Below are positions 25,385 to 34,437 of a DNA stretch of 64,000 nt, one piece after another (positions within the stretch are counted from its first letter, which is position 1; every line of letters begins with the position of its first letter). A program made the translations under genes and the position numbers. The stretch spans positions 1 through 64,000 of the forward strand of contig NZ_FZOS01000015.1 in the NCBI RefSeq assembly GCF_900188165.1, read 5' to 3'. Origin of the DNA: Edaphosphingomonas laterariae. Its GTDB lineage: Bacteria; Pseudomonadota; Alphaproteobacteria; Sphingomonadales; Sphingomonadaceae. The notes beneath the pieces were generated by a model that was not told the DNA's origin, made no database searches, and was given only the letters and a program-made list of their open reading frames with translations.

Positions 25385-27079
25385 ATGAAGCCGGAAGGCC
25401 GACTCGACATTGCCGCAGGCTTCGCGTCGACCACGGGGCGTCGCGAAGATAATCAGGATTTCGGCGCCGTCTGGCTGGGCAATGACGGCGAACGCGCCCG
25501 TCATGGCATCGCGGCGGCGGTGGCCGATGGCGTCGGCGGCGCGCGTGGCGGCCGTGTCGCTTCCGAAACCACCGTGCGCGCTTTTCTCGACGCTTATTAC
25601 GCGCTTCCCGAAACCAATGGCATTGCGGCGGCGGCCAGCAAGGCGCTCGCCAGCGTCAACCAGTGGCTCAACCAGATCGGCCGTACCGATGATGCGCTTG
25701 CCGGCTGCGCCACCACCTTCACCGCGCTGGTGCTGCGCGGCCGGCGCGCCACCGCGCTTCATGTCGGCGACAGCCGCGCCTGGCATTTCCGCGACGGCCA
25801 GCTGCACCGGCTGACCCAGGATCACACCCTTCCCCAGCCGGATCAGCGACACATCCTCTACCGCGCGGTGGGGATAGAACCGACCGTGCGGCTCGACGTC
25901 GCCGTGCAGGATCTGGCGGTTCATGATCGCCTGCTCATCACCAGCGACGGCGTTCACGGCACGCTTTCCGATCGCGCGATCGCCCGACTGCTCGATCAGC
26001 GCGGATCGGCGCAGGCCGATGCCGATGCGATCGTCGCGGCCGCTTATGCCGCCGGTTCGCAGGACAATATGACCGCGCTGGTGATCGACGTGGTGGCCTT
26101 GCCCGCCATCGAACAGGATATGCTGGCCGCGCTCGCCGCCGCGCTTCCCGTCGGCGCAACGCCGCAAACCGGAGACAGCGTGGATGGCTTCCGGCTCGAT
26201 CGCCTGATTTCGGACGGCCGCTACACCCGCCTTTTCCTTGCCGAAGACATGGTGGCCGGCGGCGAACTGGTGCTGAAATTCCCCAAGCCCGCTCTGCTTT
26301 CCGAAAATGGCGCACGGCTCGCCTTCCTGCGCGAAAGCCTGGTCGGCGCGCGGATCGATGACCCTTATGTCGGCGGTGCCATCGCGATCGCGCCGGAACG
26401 GCAGAGCCAGCTCTATATCGCCATGCCTTATCTGCCCGGCGAAACGCTGGAAGAACGCCTTGGCCGCACGCCCGTCACGATCGACCGCGGGGTGCAGATC
26501 GCCGCCCAGCTCGCGCGCGGCGTTGCGGCGCTCCACCGGCGCGGCATCGTCCATCGCGACATCAAGCCGGAAAATGTGATCCTGCCCGAAGGCGGCGGGC
26601 TGAAGCTGATCGATCTCGGCGTCGCGCGTCTGCCCCGGGTGGAGGAATTCGCGCAGGACGAAATTCCCGGCACCCCCAGCTATATGGCGCCCGAACTCTA
26701 TGAGGGCGAACGCGGGTCCGAAGCGAGCGACCAGTTCGCGCTCGGCGTCACCATCTACCGGCTGTTCACCGGCAAATATCCGTTCGGCGAGGTCGAAGCA
26801 TTCAGCCGCCCGCGCTTCGGCCAGCCCGTGCCGCCGTCCCGCTATCGCGCCGACATGCCCGGCTGGCTCGAAGCCACCATCCTCCGCGCGATCGCGGTCG
26901 ATCCGTCGCGGCGCTTCGGCGATGTGCTCGAACTCGTCCACGCGCTCGAAAGCGGCGCCGCGCATGCCGTCCGTCGCCCCGAAGCGCGCCCGTTGATCGA
27001 GCGCAATCCGGTGCTGTTCTGGCAATTGGTATCGCTGGTACTGGCGATCGCGCTGGTTGCGTCCTTCGCAACCCGCTGA
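25385..27079 (+). CDS. Ser/Thr phosphatase (PPM)-kinase fusion, membrane-anchored
   Basis: This 564-residue protein joins two opposite activities. Residues about 1-240 form a PP2C/PPM phosphatase with the metal-binding Asp sites intact: GRREDNQDF, VADGVGG, LHVGDSRAW, ITSDGVHG and SQDNMTALV. Residues about 262-530 form a Hanks-type kinase: Lys in LVLKFPKP, catalytic loop GIVHRDIKPENVIL, DLG in place of DFG, and GTPSYMAPE. The glycine loop (ISDGRYTRLF) is degenerate. One C-terminal membrane helix (FWQLVSLVLAIALVASF) places both domains in the cytoplasm. Similar fusions sit in nitrate assimilation loci of other proteobacteria such as Pseudomonas, but their role there is not settled. Here it faces away from narK. 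AAAAGGGG precedes ATG 25385. Confidence 0.9.
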   Translation: MKPEGRLDIAAGFASTTGRREDNQDFGAVWLGNDGERARHGIAAAVADGVGGARGGRVASETTVRAFLDAYYALPETNGIAAAASKALASVNQWLNQIGRTDDALAGCATTFTALVLRGRRATALHVGDSRAWHFRDGQLHRLTQDHTLPQPDQRHILYRAVGIEPTVRLDVAVQDLAVHDRLLITSDGVHGTLSDRAIARLLDQRGSAQADADAIVAAAYAAGSQDNMTALVIDVVALPAIEQDMLAALAAALPVGATPQTGDSVDGFRLDRLISDGRYTRLFLAEDMVAGGELVLKFPKPALLSENGARLAFLRESLVGARIDDPYVGGAIAIAPERQSQLYIAMPYLPGETLEERLGRTPVTIDRGVQIAAQLARGVAALHRRGIVHRDIKPENVILPEGGGLKLIDLGVARLPRVEEFAQDEIPGTPSYMAPELYEGERGSEASDQFALGVTIYRLFTGKYPFGEVEAFSRPRFGQPVPPSRYRADMPGWLEATILRAIAVDPSRRFGDVLELVHALESGAAHAVRRPEARPLIERNPVLFWQLVSLVLAIALVASFATR

Positions 27080-27131
27080 CCCCCCTCCCCATCTTCCACG
27101 CCTCAGCCCCATCGGATCTCCCGCGGACACG

Positions 27132-27181
27132 AAAAAAGCCGCCTCCGGCCCCCCGTGATGCGGTGGCCGGACAGCGGCTTT
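27132..27181 (-). terminator. Terminator between nasTS and the phosphatase-kinase gene
   Basis: The stem AAAGCCGC/GCGGCTTT plus an inner CCGGCC/GGCCGG pairing is followed on the minus strand by six T residues. It terminates the leftward nasT-nasS transcript and may also serve the convergent phosphatase-kinase gene, though the plus-strand T run is short. Its sequence resembles the nirB leader terminator (shared CGGCTTTTTTCGTGT on the minus strand). Confidence 0.75.
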
Positions 27182-27321
27182 GCTGTCGTTCGATGGCGAT
27201 CCCTCCCAACGTCGGGCGATCACCAATATCGCAGCGCACACTCATTGTGCGCCGCAGCGAGAAAATCACCCGATTCTTGGCCGTCACACAAGTGCAAAAT
27301 GCAAAATCGTGCGCGCGCCCC
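27182..27321. other. Convergent intergenic spacer with an inverted repeat
   Basis: This is the rest of the gap after nasS. It contains GCGCACA-CTCAT-TGTGCGC (around 27235-27253), a stable 7-bp hairpin in either direction. No ORF with a ribosome binding site is seen. The hairpin may back up the nasS terminator. Confidence 0.35.
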
Positions 27322-28533
27322 TCAGCGCGTCGGCTCGAACCCCGCGATATAGTCGTGGATTTCAGCGGGATCGAATATGCGGCCGTCGAAGAAACGGTCC
27401 GGCCCCAGCGTCAATGTCCCGCGATCCGAACCCACGGCCAAAGGCGCCCGCAGCGCCCCTTCCAGCTTCATGCTGGCCCCCGGCATCGGCGTCGGCCCAC
27501 CGGCCAGCGCACGGCGATAAATGTCCGATCGGAACACATTGGCGGCGGCCGCCTCGGCCGATGCATCGGCCTTGGCCAGGCCCCAGCGCACGAATTGCGA
27601 GTAGATCCACAAAGCCTGGCTGCGCCACGGGAAATTGGCGGCTTCGCGGTGGAACAGCAGGAAATCGGGGGATTCGATCGGTTCCTCGCCGCGCGCGATC
27701 GGCAATTGGCCGGACAAGGCCTGCGTGATGATCTCCGCCGGCTGGCCGATATGGTGCGGCTGGCTCAACAATTCGGCGAGCGCCGGCCGGTTGGCGGGAT
27801 CGTCGCACCAGGCCGCCGCGCGATCCAGCGCGCGGAGCAGCCGGTCGACGGTTTCTGGATTCGCCTCCATCCAGTCCTGGCGCAGCGCCAGCACCTTCTC
27901 CACCCCGCGCTGCCAGATGTTCGCGCCGATGGCGACGATCTCGCCCAGCCCTTCGGCCACCGCGACGCTGCTCCACGGCTCGCCCGCGATGAAGCCGTCG
28001 ATCTCGCCCGCGTGCAGCGCCTCCACCATCAGCGACGGCGGCAGTACGCGCAACGTCACGTCGCGGTCGGGGTTCACGCCGGCAAATCCCAGCCAGTAAC
28101 GCAGCATGATCGCATGGCTGGAAAAGCGGTGGACGATGCCGATCACCGGCTTGCGCCGATGCAGCCCGATCGCCGCGGCAAAGTCATGCGCGGTGGCGGT
28201 CGGATCGAGAATGCGGCTGCGCGGCACCGGATCGAGCGCCGCCGCCAGTTCCGACGACAAGGTCAGCGCATTGCCGTTGACGCCCAGCTTGAACGGCGCC
28301 GCGATCGCGGCCGGGTGCTGGCTCAACCCCAATGTCACCGCGATGGCGAGCGGGGCGAGCATATGGGCGGCCTGCACCTGGCCATAGACCAGCCGGTCGC
28401 GCACATTGGCCCAGCTGGTATCGCGCACCAGGCCAAGATCGATCCCTTCGGCCTCGGCAAAGCCCATGGCCTTGGCCGCGATTAGCACGGCGCTGTCCGT
28501 CAAAGGCAGGAAGGCGACGGAGATCGGCGTCAT
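27322..28533 (-). CDS. nasS: NasS nitrate/nitrite sensor (CmpA/NrtA-like)
   Basis: The product (403 residues) resembles the periplasmic nitrate-binding proteins NrtA/CmpA: VAFLPLTDSAVLIAAKAMGF at the N terminus, then YGQVQAAHMLAPLAIAV, and GEIDGFIAGEPWSSVAV further on. It has no signal peptide and no lipobox, and no ABC permease or ATPase is nearby, so it is the cytoplasmic sensor NasS rather than a transport component. In studied systems NasS binds NasT and releases it when nitrate or nitrite is present. Its start overlaps the end of nasT by four bases. Confidence 0.9.
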   Translation of the reverse strand: MTPISVAFLPLTDSAVLIAAKAMGFAEAEGIDLGLVRDTSWANVRDRLVYGQVQAAHMLAPLAIAVTLGLSQHPAAIAAPFKLGVNGNALTLSSELAAALDPVPRSRILDPTATAHDFAAAIGLHRRKPVIGIVHRFSSHAIMLRYWLGFAGVNPDRDVTLRVLPPSLMVEALHAGEIDGFIAGEPWSSVAVAEGLGEIVAIGANIWQRGVEKVLALRQDWMEANPETVDRLLRALDRAAAWCDDPANRPALAELLSQPHHIGQPAEIITQALSGQLPIARGEEPIESPDFLLFHREAANFPWRSQALWIYSQFVRWGLAKADASAEAAAANVFRSDIYRRALAGGPTPMPGASMKLEGALRAPLAVGSDRGTLTLGPDRFFDGRIFDPAEIHDYIAGFEPTR

Positions 28534-29111
28534 TTCGGCCCTCCCAGCATTTCGGTGGCGGTGATCAGCGCATCGGCCACGTCGGCGATGCGGCGTCCCT
28601 GGTTCATCGCCGTCGTCCGCAACAGCGTATAGGCATCGGCTTCGGCCAGCCCGCGCTGTTCCATCAGGATCGCCTTCGCCCTGTCGATCTTCTTGCGATC
28701 GGCAAGCGCGGTGCGCGCTTCCTCCAGCTCGGTGCGCAGGCGGGCGAAGGCGTTGAACCGGCGGATAGCGAGATCGAGGATCGGCTTCACCCGATCCTTG
28801 CGCAGCCCGTCGACAACATAGGCCGAAACGCCGGCATCGATCGCCGCGCCGATCATGCTCTCATCCGATTGATCGACGAACATCGCGATCGGGCGCGACA
28901 AGGCCCGGCTTACCGCCAGCATCTCTTCCAGGCTGTCGCGGCTGGGCGTGCCGAGGTCGATCAGCACCACATCGGGCGCCAGCCGCTCCAGCCTGGCGAC
29001 GAACGCACCGGTTGGCGGCACGGCGTGGATATCGTCAAAACCGGCTTCGCGCAGGCCTTCCTCAAGGATGGTCGCGCGCAGCCCGCTTTCATCGACAATC
29101 GCGATCCGCAC
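28530..29111 (-). CDS. nasT: NasT ANTAR-domain antiterminator
   Basis: This 193-residue regulator has an N-terminal receiver-like domain (MRIAIVDESGLRATILEEGL; the usual phosphorylated Asp region reads VVLIDLGTPSRDS) and a C-terminal ANTAR domain: DRKKIDRAKAILMEQRGLAE and DAYTLLRTTAMNQGRRI, with the conserved Ala/aromatic RNA-binding helices. It should bind the two hexaloop hairpins in the nirB leader and prevent the terminator from forming. The gene is first in a nasT-nasS operon with an ATGA-type overlap. Receiver domains of NasT are usually controlled by NasS binding rather than phosphorylation. Confidence 0.93.
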   Translation of the reverse strand: MRIAIVDESGLRATILEEGLREAGFDDIHAVPPTGAFVARLERLAPDVVLIDLGTPSRDSLEEMLAVSRALSRPIAMFVDQSDESMIGAAIDAGVSAYVVDGLRKDRVKPILDLAIRRFNAFARLRTELEEARTALADRKKIDRAKAILMEQRGLAEADAYTLLRTTAMNQGRRIADVADALITATEMLGGPK

Positions 29112-29162
29112 ATCACCCCCCAGGGAATCGGCGGCACTCCATCAGTGCATCGCGCCTGCCCG

Positions 29163-29630
29163 TCAAGGCGTCAACCGCGCCGCCTTCACCAATGCCTCGT
29201 CGAGCGCCGACAGGAATCGCGATCGATCGGCCTTGGAAAAGGGCGGCGGGCCGCCAATCCCGTCGCCCACCGCGCCCGCACGCAGATCCGCCATGATCGC
29301 CCGCGTGGCGACCGCCGCGCCGATCGAACTGGTGGTGAAAGGCTTGCCATTGGGCGCAATCACCATGGCGCCGGCCTTCAGGCAGCGATCGGCGAGGAGG
29401 ATATCCGCCGTCACCACGATAGTGCGTGGCGCGGCGCGCTCTGCGATCCAGTCGTCCGCCGCGTCGAAGCCTGCGTCCACCACCACCCGCTCGATCAGCG
29501 GATGGGCAGGCACGCGCAGATGTGCGTTGCTGACGATCGTTACCGGCACCTCCCGGCGAAAGGCGACCTTGTAGATCTCCTCCTTTACCGGGCAGGCATC
29601 GGCGTCGACCAATATGCGGATGCCGCTCAC
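29163..29630 (-). CDS. YaiI/YqxD family protein (UPF0178)
   Basis: This 155-residue protein belongs to UPF0178, a PIN-like fold family: it starts SGIRILVDADACPVKEEIYK and continues with VVDAGFDAADDWIAERA, IVVTADILLADRCL, and NGKPFT. The conserved Asp residues resemble a nuclease site, but function is unknown. It begins at GTG 29630, whose GTGA overlaps the stop of the upstream helicase gene, so the two are translationally coupled. Confidence 0.88.
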   Translation of the reverse strand: MSGIRILVDADACPVKEEIYKVAFRREVPVTIVSNAHLRVPAHPLIERVVVDAGFDAADDWIAERAAPRTIVVTADILLADRCLKAGAMVIAPNGKPFTTSSIGAAVATRAIMADLRAGAVGDGIGGPPPFSKADRSRFLSALDEALVKAARLTP

Positions 29631-31348
29631 CGCCCCCGGCGCGGCCCCTGCCCCTGCCCCTGGCCCGGTCCAGCCCGGAATGGCTTTGCCTGATGCCGCA
29701 CAGGCGGCGGGCCGCTGCGCCGGTTATGCCGCGCGGCTTCCCGCGGGGAACCCTGGATCGGTTCGATACGGATACCGTCCTCGGTGTTCGGATCGCCGGC
29801 CGTGCGCTTCACCGCCGCCACGAAACGCGACGCGGCGTGGCGGGGAATTTCGAACATCGTCTCGTCGGCGGCGATGCGGATCGCGCCGATATCCTGCTTG
29901 GTGATGTGGCCGCGACGGCAGAGCAACGGCAGCAGCCAGCGCGGATCGGCATTGTGCCGGCGGCCGACATCCATGCGGAACCACACCGTATCCTCGAAGC
30001 CGGGGCGCGGGCCTTCCGGCCGCTCGCGCGGCTTGGGGCCCTGATCCACCATTTCTTCGGGCGCGGGCAGCTTGGAACGGTGGCTGCGCACCAGCATCGC
30101 GGCGATGTCCTCGGGGCTGAGCTCGGCCATCAGCTTGGCGCCGAGCGCGCGATCCTCGTCCTCGATCTCGACCGGCTGGGTCAGCGCGGCGATCAGCCGT
30201 TCCTGATCGGCGGCGCGGATCTGTTCGGCGGTCGGCACCGGCACCCATTCCGCCTGGATGCGTGCGCCGCGCAGCATCGACTCCACCCGGCGACGCCGCT
30301 GATAGGGGACGATCAGCACCGCCGTCCCCTTCTTGCCGGCGCGGCCGGTGCGCCCCGAACGGTGCTGCAACGCTTCATGGTCGCGCGGCAGCTCGACATG
30401 AACGACGAGCGATAGCGACGGCAGGTCGATACCGCGCGCCGCCACGTCGGTCGCCACGCACACCCGCGCACGACGGTCGCGAAGCGCCTGCAGCGCATGG
30501 TTGCGCTCGCTCTGGCTATGCTCGCCCGAAAGCGCCACGGCATCGAAGCCGCGCTCGATCAGGCTGGCGTGCAGGTGGCGCACGGCATCGCGGGTCGCGC
30601 AGAACAGGATGGCGGTATCCGGCTCGTGCAGGCGCAGCAGGTTCACCACCGCCGCCTCGATATCCGACGGCGCCACAGTCACCGCCTGATAGGTGATGTC
30701 GCCATGGCCGCGATCTTCCGTCATGGTCGAAATACGCAGCGCATCGCGTTGATAACGCTTGGCAAGCATCGTGATCGGCTTGGGCATGGTCGCCGAAAAC
30801 AGCAAGGTGCGCCGGTTCTCGGGCGTCGCATCCAGAATTTCTTCCAGATCCTCGCGGAAGCCCATGTCGAGCATCTCGTCCGCCTCGTCGAGCACGACGA
30901 CGCGCAGGCCCGACAGATCGAGCGCACCGCGTTCGAGATGATCGCGCAGGCGCCCCGGCGTACCGACGACGATATGCGCACCGTGCGAAAGATTGCGCCG
31001 CTCCTTCGACGGATCCATGCCGCCAACGCAGGAAACGATGCGGGCGCCGGCCTTGCCGTAAAGCCACATCAGTTCGCGACTCACCTGCAACGCCAGTTCG
31101 CGCGTCGGTGCGATCGCCAGGGCAAGCGGCGCGCCCGGACGGTCCATGCGGCCATCGGCATCCAGCAGCTGCGGAGCGATAGCGAGGCCGAAAGCCACGG
31201 TTTTACCCGATCCTGTCTGGGCCGAAACGATCAGATCGCGGCTATCGGCGCCTTCCTCCAGGACGGCGGCTTGAACGGGCGTGGGCGCGGCATAGCCGCG
31301 TTCGGAGAGCGCTTCGGCAAGAAGCGCGGGCAATCGACTGAAAGGCAT
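29627..31348 (-). CDS. DEAD-box ATP-dependent RNA helicase
   Basis: This RNA helicase has about 573 residues. The N-terminal motor domain shows the Q-motif region YAAPTPVQ, motif I AQTGSGKT, PTRELALQ, DEADEMLDMGF and SAT; the second motor domain shows ATDVAARGIDLP and HRSGRTGRAGKKG. A DbpA/CsdA-like RNA-binding domain follows (GAIRIAADETMFEIP), then a basic Gly/Arg/Gln-rich tail ending QGQGPRRGR. It likely acts in ribosome assembly, RNA decay or cold adaptation. ATG 31348 gives the normal family start (MPFSRLPALLAEAL); a TTG at 31453 would overlap the upstream gene. Confidence 0.92.
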   Translation of the reverse strand: MPFSRLPALLAEALSERGYAAPTPVQAAVLEEGADSRDLIVSAQTGSGKTVAFGLAIAPQLLDADGRMDRPGAPLALAIAPTRELALQVSRELMWLYGKAGARIVSCVGGMDPSKERRNLSHGAHIVVGTPGRLRDHLERGALDLSGLRVVVLDEADEMLDMGFREDLEEILDATPENRRTLLFSATMPKPITMLAKRYQRDALRISTMTEDRGHGDITYQAVTVAPSDIEAAVVNLLRLHEPDTAILFCATRDAVRHLHASLIERGFDAVALSGEHSQSERNHALQALRDRRARVCVATDVAARGIDLPSLSLVVHVELPRDHEALQHRSGRTGRAGKKGTAVLIVPYQRRRRVESMLRGARIQAEWVPVPTAEQIRAADQERLIAALTQPVEIEDEDRALGAKLMAELSPEDIAAMLVRSHRSKLPAPEEMVDQGPKPRERPEGPRPGFEDTVWFRMDVGRRHNADPRWLLPLLCRRGHITKQDIGAIRIAADETMFEIPRHAASRFVAAVKRTAGDPNTEDGIRIEPIQGSPREAARHNRRSGPPPVRHQAKPFRAGPGQGQGQGPRRGR

Positions 31349-31391
31349 TGTTTGCAGATGGCAGCAATCGCCAGCTTGGCAAGGCTTTTCG

Positions 31392-32573
31392 CTAAATCGC
31401 GTTTCCGGCGGCCCAGCCGCTCGCCCATGCCCATTGGAAATTATACCCGCCAAGCCAGCCGGTTACGTCCACCGCTTCGCCAATCGCATAAAGGCCGGGC
31501 ACGCGCTTGGCCTCCATGCTTTTTGATGACAGCCCGGCGGTGTCGATCCCGCCCACCGTCACTTCGGCCTTGGCATAGCCTTCGGTGCCATTGGGCTTGA
31601 AGCGCCAGTCAGCCAGGCGGCGCTCCGCCGCGTTCAGTGCCTTATCTGTCAGATTGCCGAGTTCGCCGGCCAGTTCCAGCCGCTCGGCCAGCGCCTCCGC
31701 CAGCCGATCGGGCAGCTTGCCGCCAAGCGCGCTCCGCACCGTCGCGCGCGGCTTGGCGCGCTTCAACGCCGCCAGCCATGCCTCGCCCTCGGCCGGCAGG
31801 AAATCGACGCCGATCTCCTGCCCGTGCCGCCAATAGGATGATATTTGCAGGATCGCCGGGCCGGAAAGGCCCTTGTGGGTGAAGAGCGCCGCCTCGCGAA
31901 AGCTCGTCTTTCCACAGCGCGTGATCACTTCGGCCGACACGCCTGACAAGGAACGGAAAAGTGCCTCGTCGCCGCCCAGCGTCAGCGGCACCAGCGCCGG
32001 GCGCGGTTCCACCACCTTCAGTCCGAAGTGCCGCGCAAGATCATAGGCATAGCCCGTCGCCCCCATCTTGGGGATCGAAGGTCCGCCGGTTGCGATCACC
32101 AGCGCCGGCGCGGCCGCCCGCCGCGCGCCAAAAGATACAAAATAGGCCCCGTCGCGATGCTCGACGCCGGTCACGTCCGCCCCCAGCGCCATCTCGACGC
32201 CGCCCATTGCGCATTCCTCCGCCAGCATGGCGACGATCTGCCGGGCCGAACCGTCGCAGAACAGCTGGCCCAGCGTCTTTTCGTGCCAGGCGATGCAATA
32301 GCGATCGACCATGCCGATAAAATCATGCTGGCTGTAGCGGCTCATCGCCGATTTCATGAAATGCGGATTGGCGGAGATATAGCGGTCCGGCGCCGCGTGA
32401 AGATTGGTGAAATTGCACCGCCCGCCGCCCGAAATCAGGATCTTCTTGCCCGGCTCGTCCGCCCGGTCGATCAGCAGCACGCGCCTTCCGCGCTGCCCGG
32501 CCACGGCCGCGCACATCATGCCGGCGGCGCCAGCCCCCAGGATAACAACATCATATTGATCGACAGCAGTCAC
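31392..32573 (-). CDS. HI0933/YhiN family NAD(P)/FAD-dependent oxidoreductase
   Basis: This flavoprotein has about 393 residues. The FAD-binding motif is VVILGAGAAGMMCA followed by RVLLIDRADEPGKKILISGG and GRCNFTN, which is diagnostic of the HI0933 (BaiN-like) family; the C-terminal ends with GEAVDVTGWLGGYNFQWAWA, the second FAD contact. Physiological reaction is unknown. I prefer the GTG start at 32573, which puts the FAD motif near the N terminus as in relatives; an ATG at 32624 would add 17 residues. It precedes the helicase gene by 43 bases. Confidence 0.88.
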   Translation of the reverse strand: MTAVDQYDVVILGAGAAGMMCAAVAGQRGRRVLLIDRADEPGKKILISGGGRCNFTNLHAAPDRYISANPHFMKSAMSRYSQHDFIGMVDRYCIAWHEKTLGQLFCDGSARQIVAMLAEECAMGGVEMALGADVTGVEHRDGAYFVSFGARRAAAPALVIATGGPSIPKMGATGYAYDLARHFGLKVVEPRPALVPLTLGGDEALFRSLSGVSAEVITRCGKTSFREAALFTHKGLSGPAILQISSYWRHGQEIGVDFLPAEGEAWLAALKRAKPRATVRSALGGKLPDRLAEALAERLELAGELGNLTDKALNAAERRLADWRFKPNGTEGYAKAEVTVGGIDTAGLSSKSMEAKRVPGLYAIGEAVDVTGWLGGYNFQWAWASGWAAGNAI

Positions 32574-32728
32574 AGGCGCGCAACCAGATCCATGGCAGAA
32601 TAGCGAATGCCGCGTCGCCTGCATGATGCGTCGATCGCCGTCAATCGGGCGACGGCCGGTTTCACCTTGCCTGTTCGCCGCGCGCGGCGGCGGTTATGCT
32701 GGCTATGTCCAGCACAGAGTTCGTCGCC

Positions 32729-33748
32729 ATGAAGATGAAAGCCGCCATTGCCCGGGCCTTCGGCCAGCCGCTCAGCCTCGAAGAGGTCGATGTCCCCTCT
32801 CCTGGCCCCGGCGAGGTGCTGGTGAAGGTGGTCGCCAGCGGCGTCTGCCACACCGATCTCCACGCCATCGACGGCGACTGGCCGGTCAAGCCCACGCTGC
32901 CACTGATCCCGGGCCACGAAGGCGTCGGCCATGTCGCCGCCATCGGGCCCGGCGTCACCGGCGTCAAAGAAGGCGATGCGGTCGGCGTGCCATGGCTCCA
33001 CGATGCGTGCCGCGCTTGCGAATATTGCGAAACCGGCTGGGAAACGCTGTGCGAACGCCAGCACAATACCGGTTACAGCGTGAATGGCGGGTTCGCCGAA
33101 TATGTCGTCGCCAGCGCCCCCTTTGTCGGCCATTTGCCGAAGGATGTGGATTTCGTCGCGATGGCGCCGATCCTCTGCGCGGGCGTCACCGTCTATAAGG
33201 GCCTCAAGGAAACCGAGGCGCGGCCCGGCGAATGGGTCGCGATTTCGGGCATCGGCGGTCTCGGCCATGTCGCCATCCAATATGCCAAGGCCATGGGCCT
33301 CAACGTGATCGCGCTCGACGTCGCGGACGACAAGCTCGCCCTTGCCCGCGACATGGGGGCCGATCTCGCGCTCGATGCGCGGTCGAACGATCTGGTGGAC
33401 CGGGTGGCGAAGGAAACCGGCGGCGGCGCGCATGGCGTGCTCGTCACCGCCGTCTCACCCCCGGCATTCGGCCAGGCGATCGCATGTGCGCGGCGCAAGG
33501 GCACCGTCAGCCTGGTCGGATTGCCGCCGGGCGATTTCCCGACGCCGATCTTCGATGTCGTGCTGAAACGCATCACCGTGCGCGGCTCGATCGTCGGCAC
33601 GCGGCGCGATCTCGCCGAAGCGATCGATTTCGCCGTGCGCGGCAAGGTCAGGGCGCATGTCGCCGCCCGCCCGCTCGATGACGTCAACGCCGTGCTGGAC
33701 GAACTGCGCGCCGGCAAGGTCGAAGGCCGGATCGCGCTGGTTCCGTAA
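32729..33748 (+). CDS. Zinc-dependent alcohol dehydrogenase (AdhP-like)
   Basis: This medium-chain dehydrogenase of about 339 residues oxidises primary alcohols to aldehydes with NAD. Catalytic zinc ligands are in ASGVCHTDLHA and PGHEGVGHV, structural zinc Cys residues in CRACEYCETGWETLC, and the nucleotide motif is SGIGGLGHVAIQYAKAMG. Sequence and length fit the AdhP (propanol-preferring) group. I chose ATG 32729 (MKMKAAIARAFG), the usual family start; ATG 32705 and 32696 are also in frame and no site has a strong ribosome binding site. It stands alone, divergent from the flavoprotein gene. Confidence 0.9.
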   Translation: MKMKAAIARAFGQPLSLEEVDVPSPGPGEVLVKVVASGVCHTDLHAIDGDWPVKPTLPLIPGHEGVGHVAAIGPGVTGVKEGDAVGVPWLHDACRACEYCETGWETLCERQHNTGYSVNGGFAEYVVASAPFVGHLPKDVDFVAMAPILCAGVTVYKGLKETEARPGEWVAISGIGGLGHVAIQYAKAMGLNVIALDVADDKLALARDMGADLALDARSNDLVDRVAKETGGGAHGVLVTAVSPPAFGQAIACARRKGTVSLVGLPPGDFPTPIFDVVLKRITVRGSIVGTRRDLAEAIDFAVRGKVRAHVAARPLDDVNAVLDELRAGKVEGRIALVP

Positions 33749-33765
33749 TCCGGCCGGCGGACGTG

Positions 33766-34437
33766 CTATTCCAGCACGCCGTCATGCAGCCGGACGACGC
33801 GATCCATCTTGGCGGCCAGCCGCTCATTATGCGTCGCGACCAGCGCGGCCGAACCTTCGCCACGCACCAGCCGCAGGAATTCGGCCAGCACGATATCGGC
33901 CGTCGCCTCGTCCAAATTGCCGGTCGGCTCATCCGCCAGCACCAGCGCCGGCCGGTTGGCCAGCGCGCGGGCGACGGCCACGCGCTGCTGTTCGCCGCCG
34001 GAAAGCTTGCTTGGCCGATGATCGAGCCGATGGGCCAGCCCCAGCGCCTCCAGCAAAATGCGGGACCGCGCGATCGCCTCCACGGGCGTCGCACCGTGGA
34101 TCAGTTGCGGCAGCTCGACATTCTCGATCGCCGAGAAATCGGGCAGCAGGTGGTGGAACTGATAGACGAAGCCCAGCGCGTCGCGGCGGAGCTTCGTCCT
34201 GCCATCATTGTCGAGTCGCGCGGCTTCCTGCCCCTGGATGCGGATCGAACCCTCGAACCCGCCTTCCAGCAAGCCCACCGCCTGCAACAGCGTCGACTTG
34301 CCCGATCCCGACGGGCCGAGCAGCGCCACGATCTCGCCCGATCCGACATGCAGGTCCACGCCGCGCAGGACGTGGATCACCGCATCGCCCTGGGTGAAGC
34401 TGCGCTTCAGGCCCGTGGTCCGCAACACCTCACTCAT
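33766..34437 (-). CDS. lolD: Lipoprotein-releasing system ATP-binding protein LolD
   Basis: This 223-residue ABC ATPase powers release of outer-membrane lipoproteins from the inner membrane to LolA. Walker A is GPSGSGKST, the signature LSGGEQQR, and Walker [10 protein letters not shown] followed by NLDEATAD. The H loop is ATHNERLA. The segment [18 protein letters not shown] is typical of LolD. Its start overlaps the permease gene end by eight bases, so the pair is co-translated. Confidence 0.94.
   Translation of the reverse strand: MSEVLRTTGLKRSFTQGDAVIHVLRGVDLHVGSGEIVALLGPSGSGKSTLLQAVGLLEGGFEGSIRIQGQEAARLDNDGRTKLRRDALGFVYQFHHLLPDFSAIENVELPQLIHGATPVEAIARSRILLEALGLAHRLDHRPSKLSGGEQQRVAVARALANRPALVLADEPTGNLDEATADIVLAEFLRLVRGEGSAALVATHNERLAAKMDRVVRLHDGVLE

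Noticed and set aside
27180-27260. Second ANTAR-like hairpin (plus-strand CCC-AACGTC-GGG) near the nasS end
   Set aside because: The loop fits A1/G4 but the stem is only three pairs before mismatches, there is no partner hairpin in the right order, and no plus-strand gene follows.
27322-28533. NasS gene as a nitrate ABC-transporter binding protein
   Set aside because: No signal peptide or lipobox is present and no permease or ATPase is nearby, while nasT overlaps it; the sensor role fits better.
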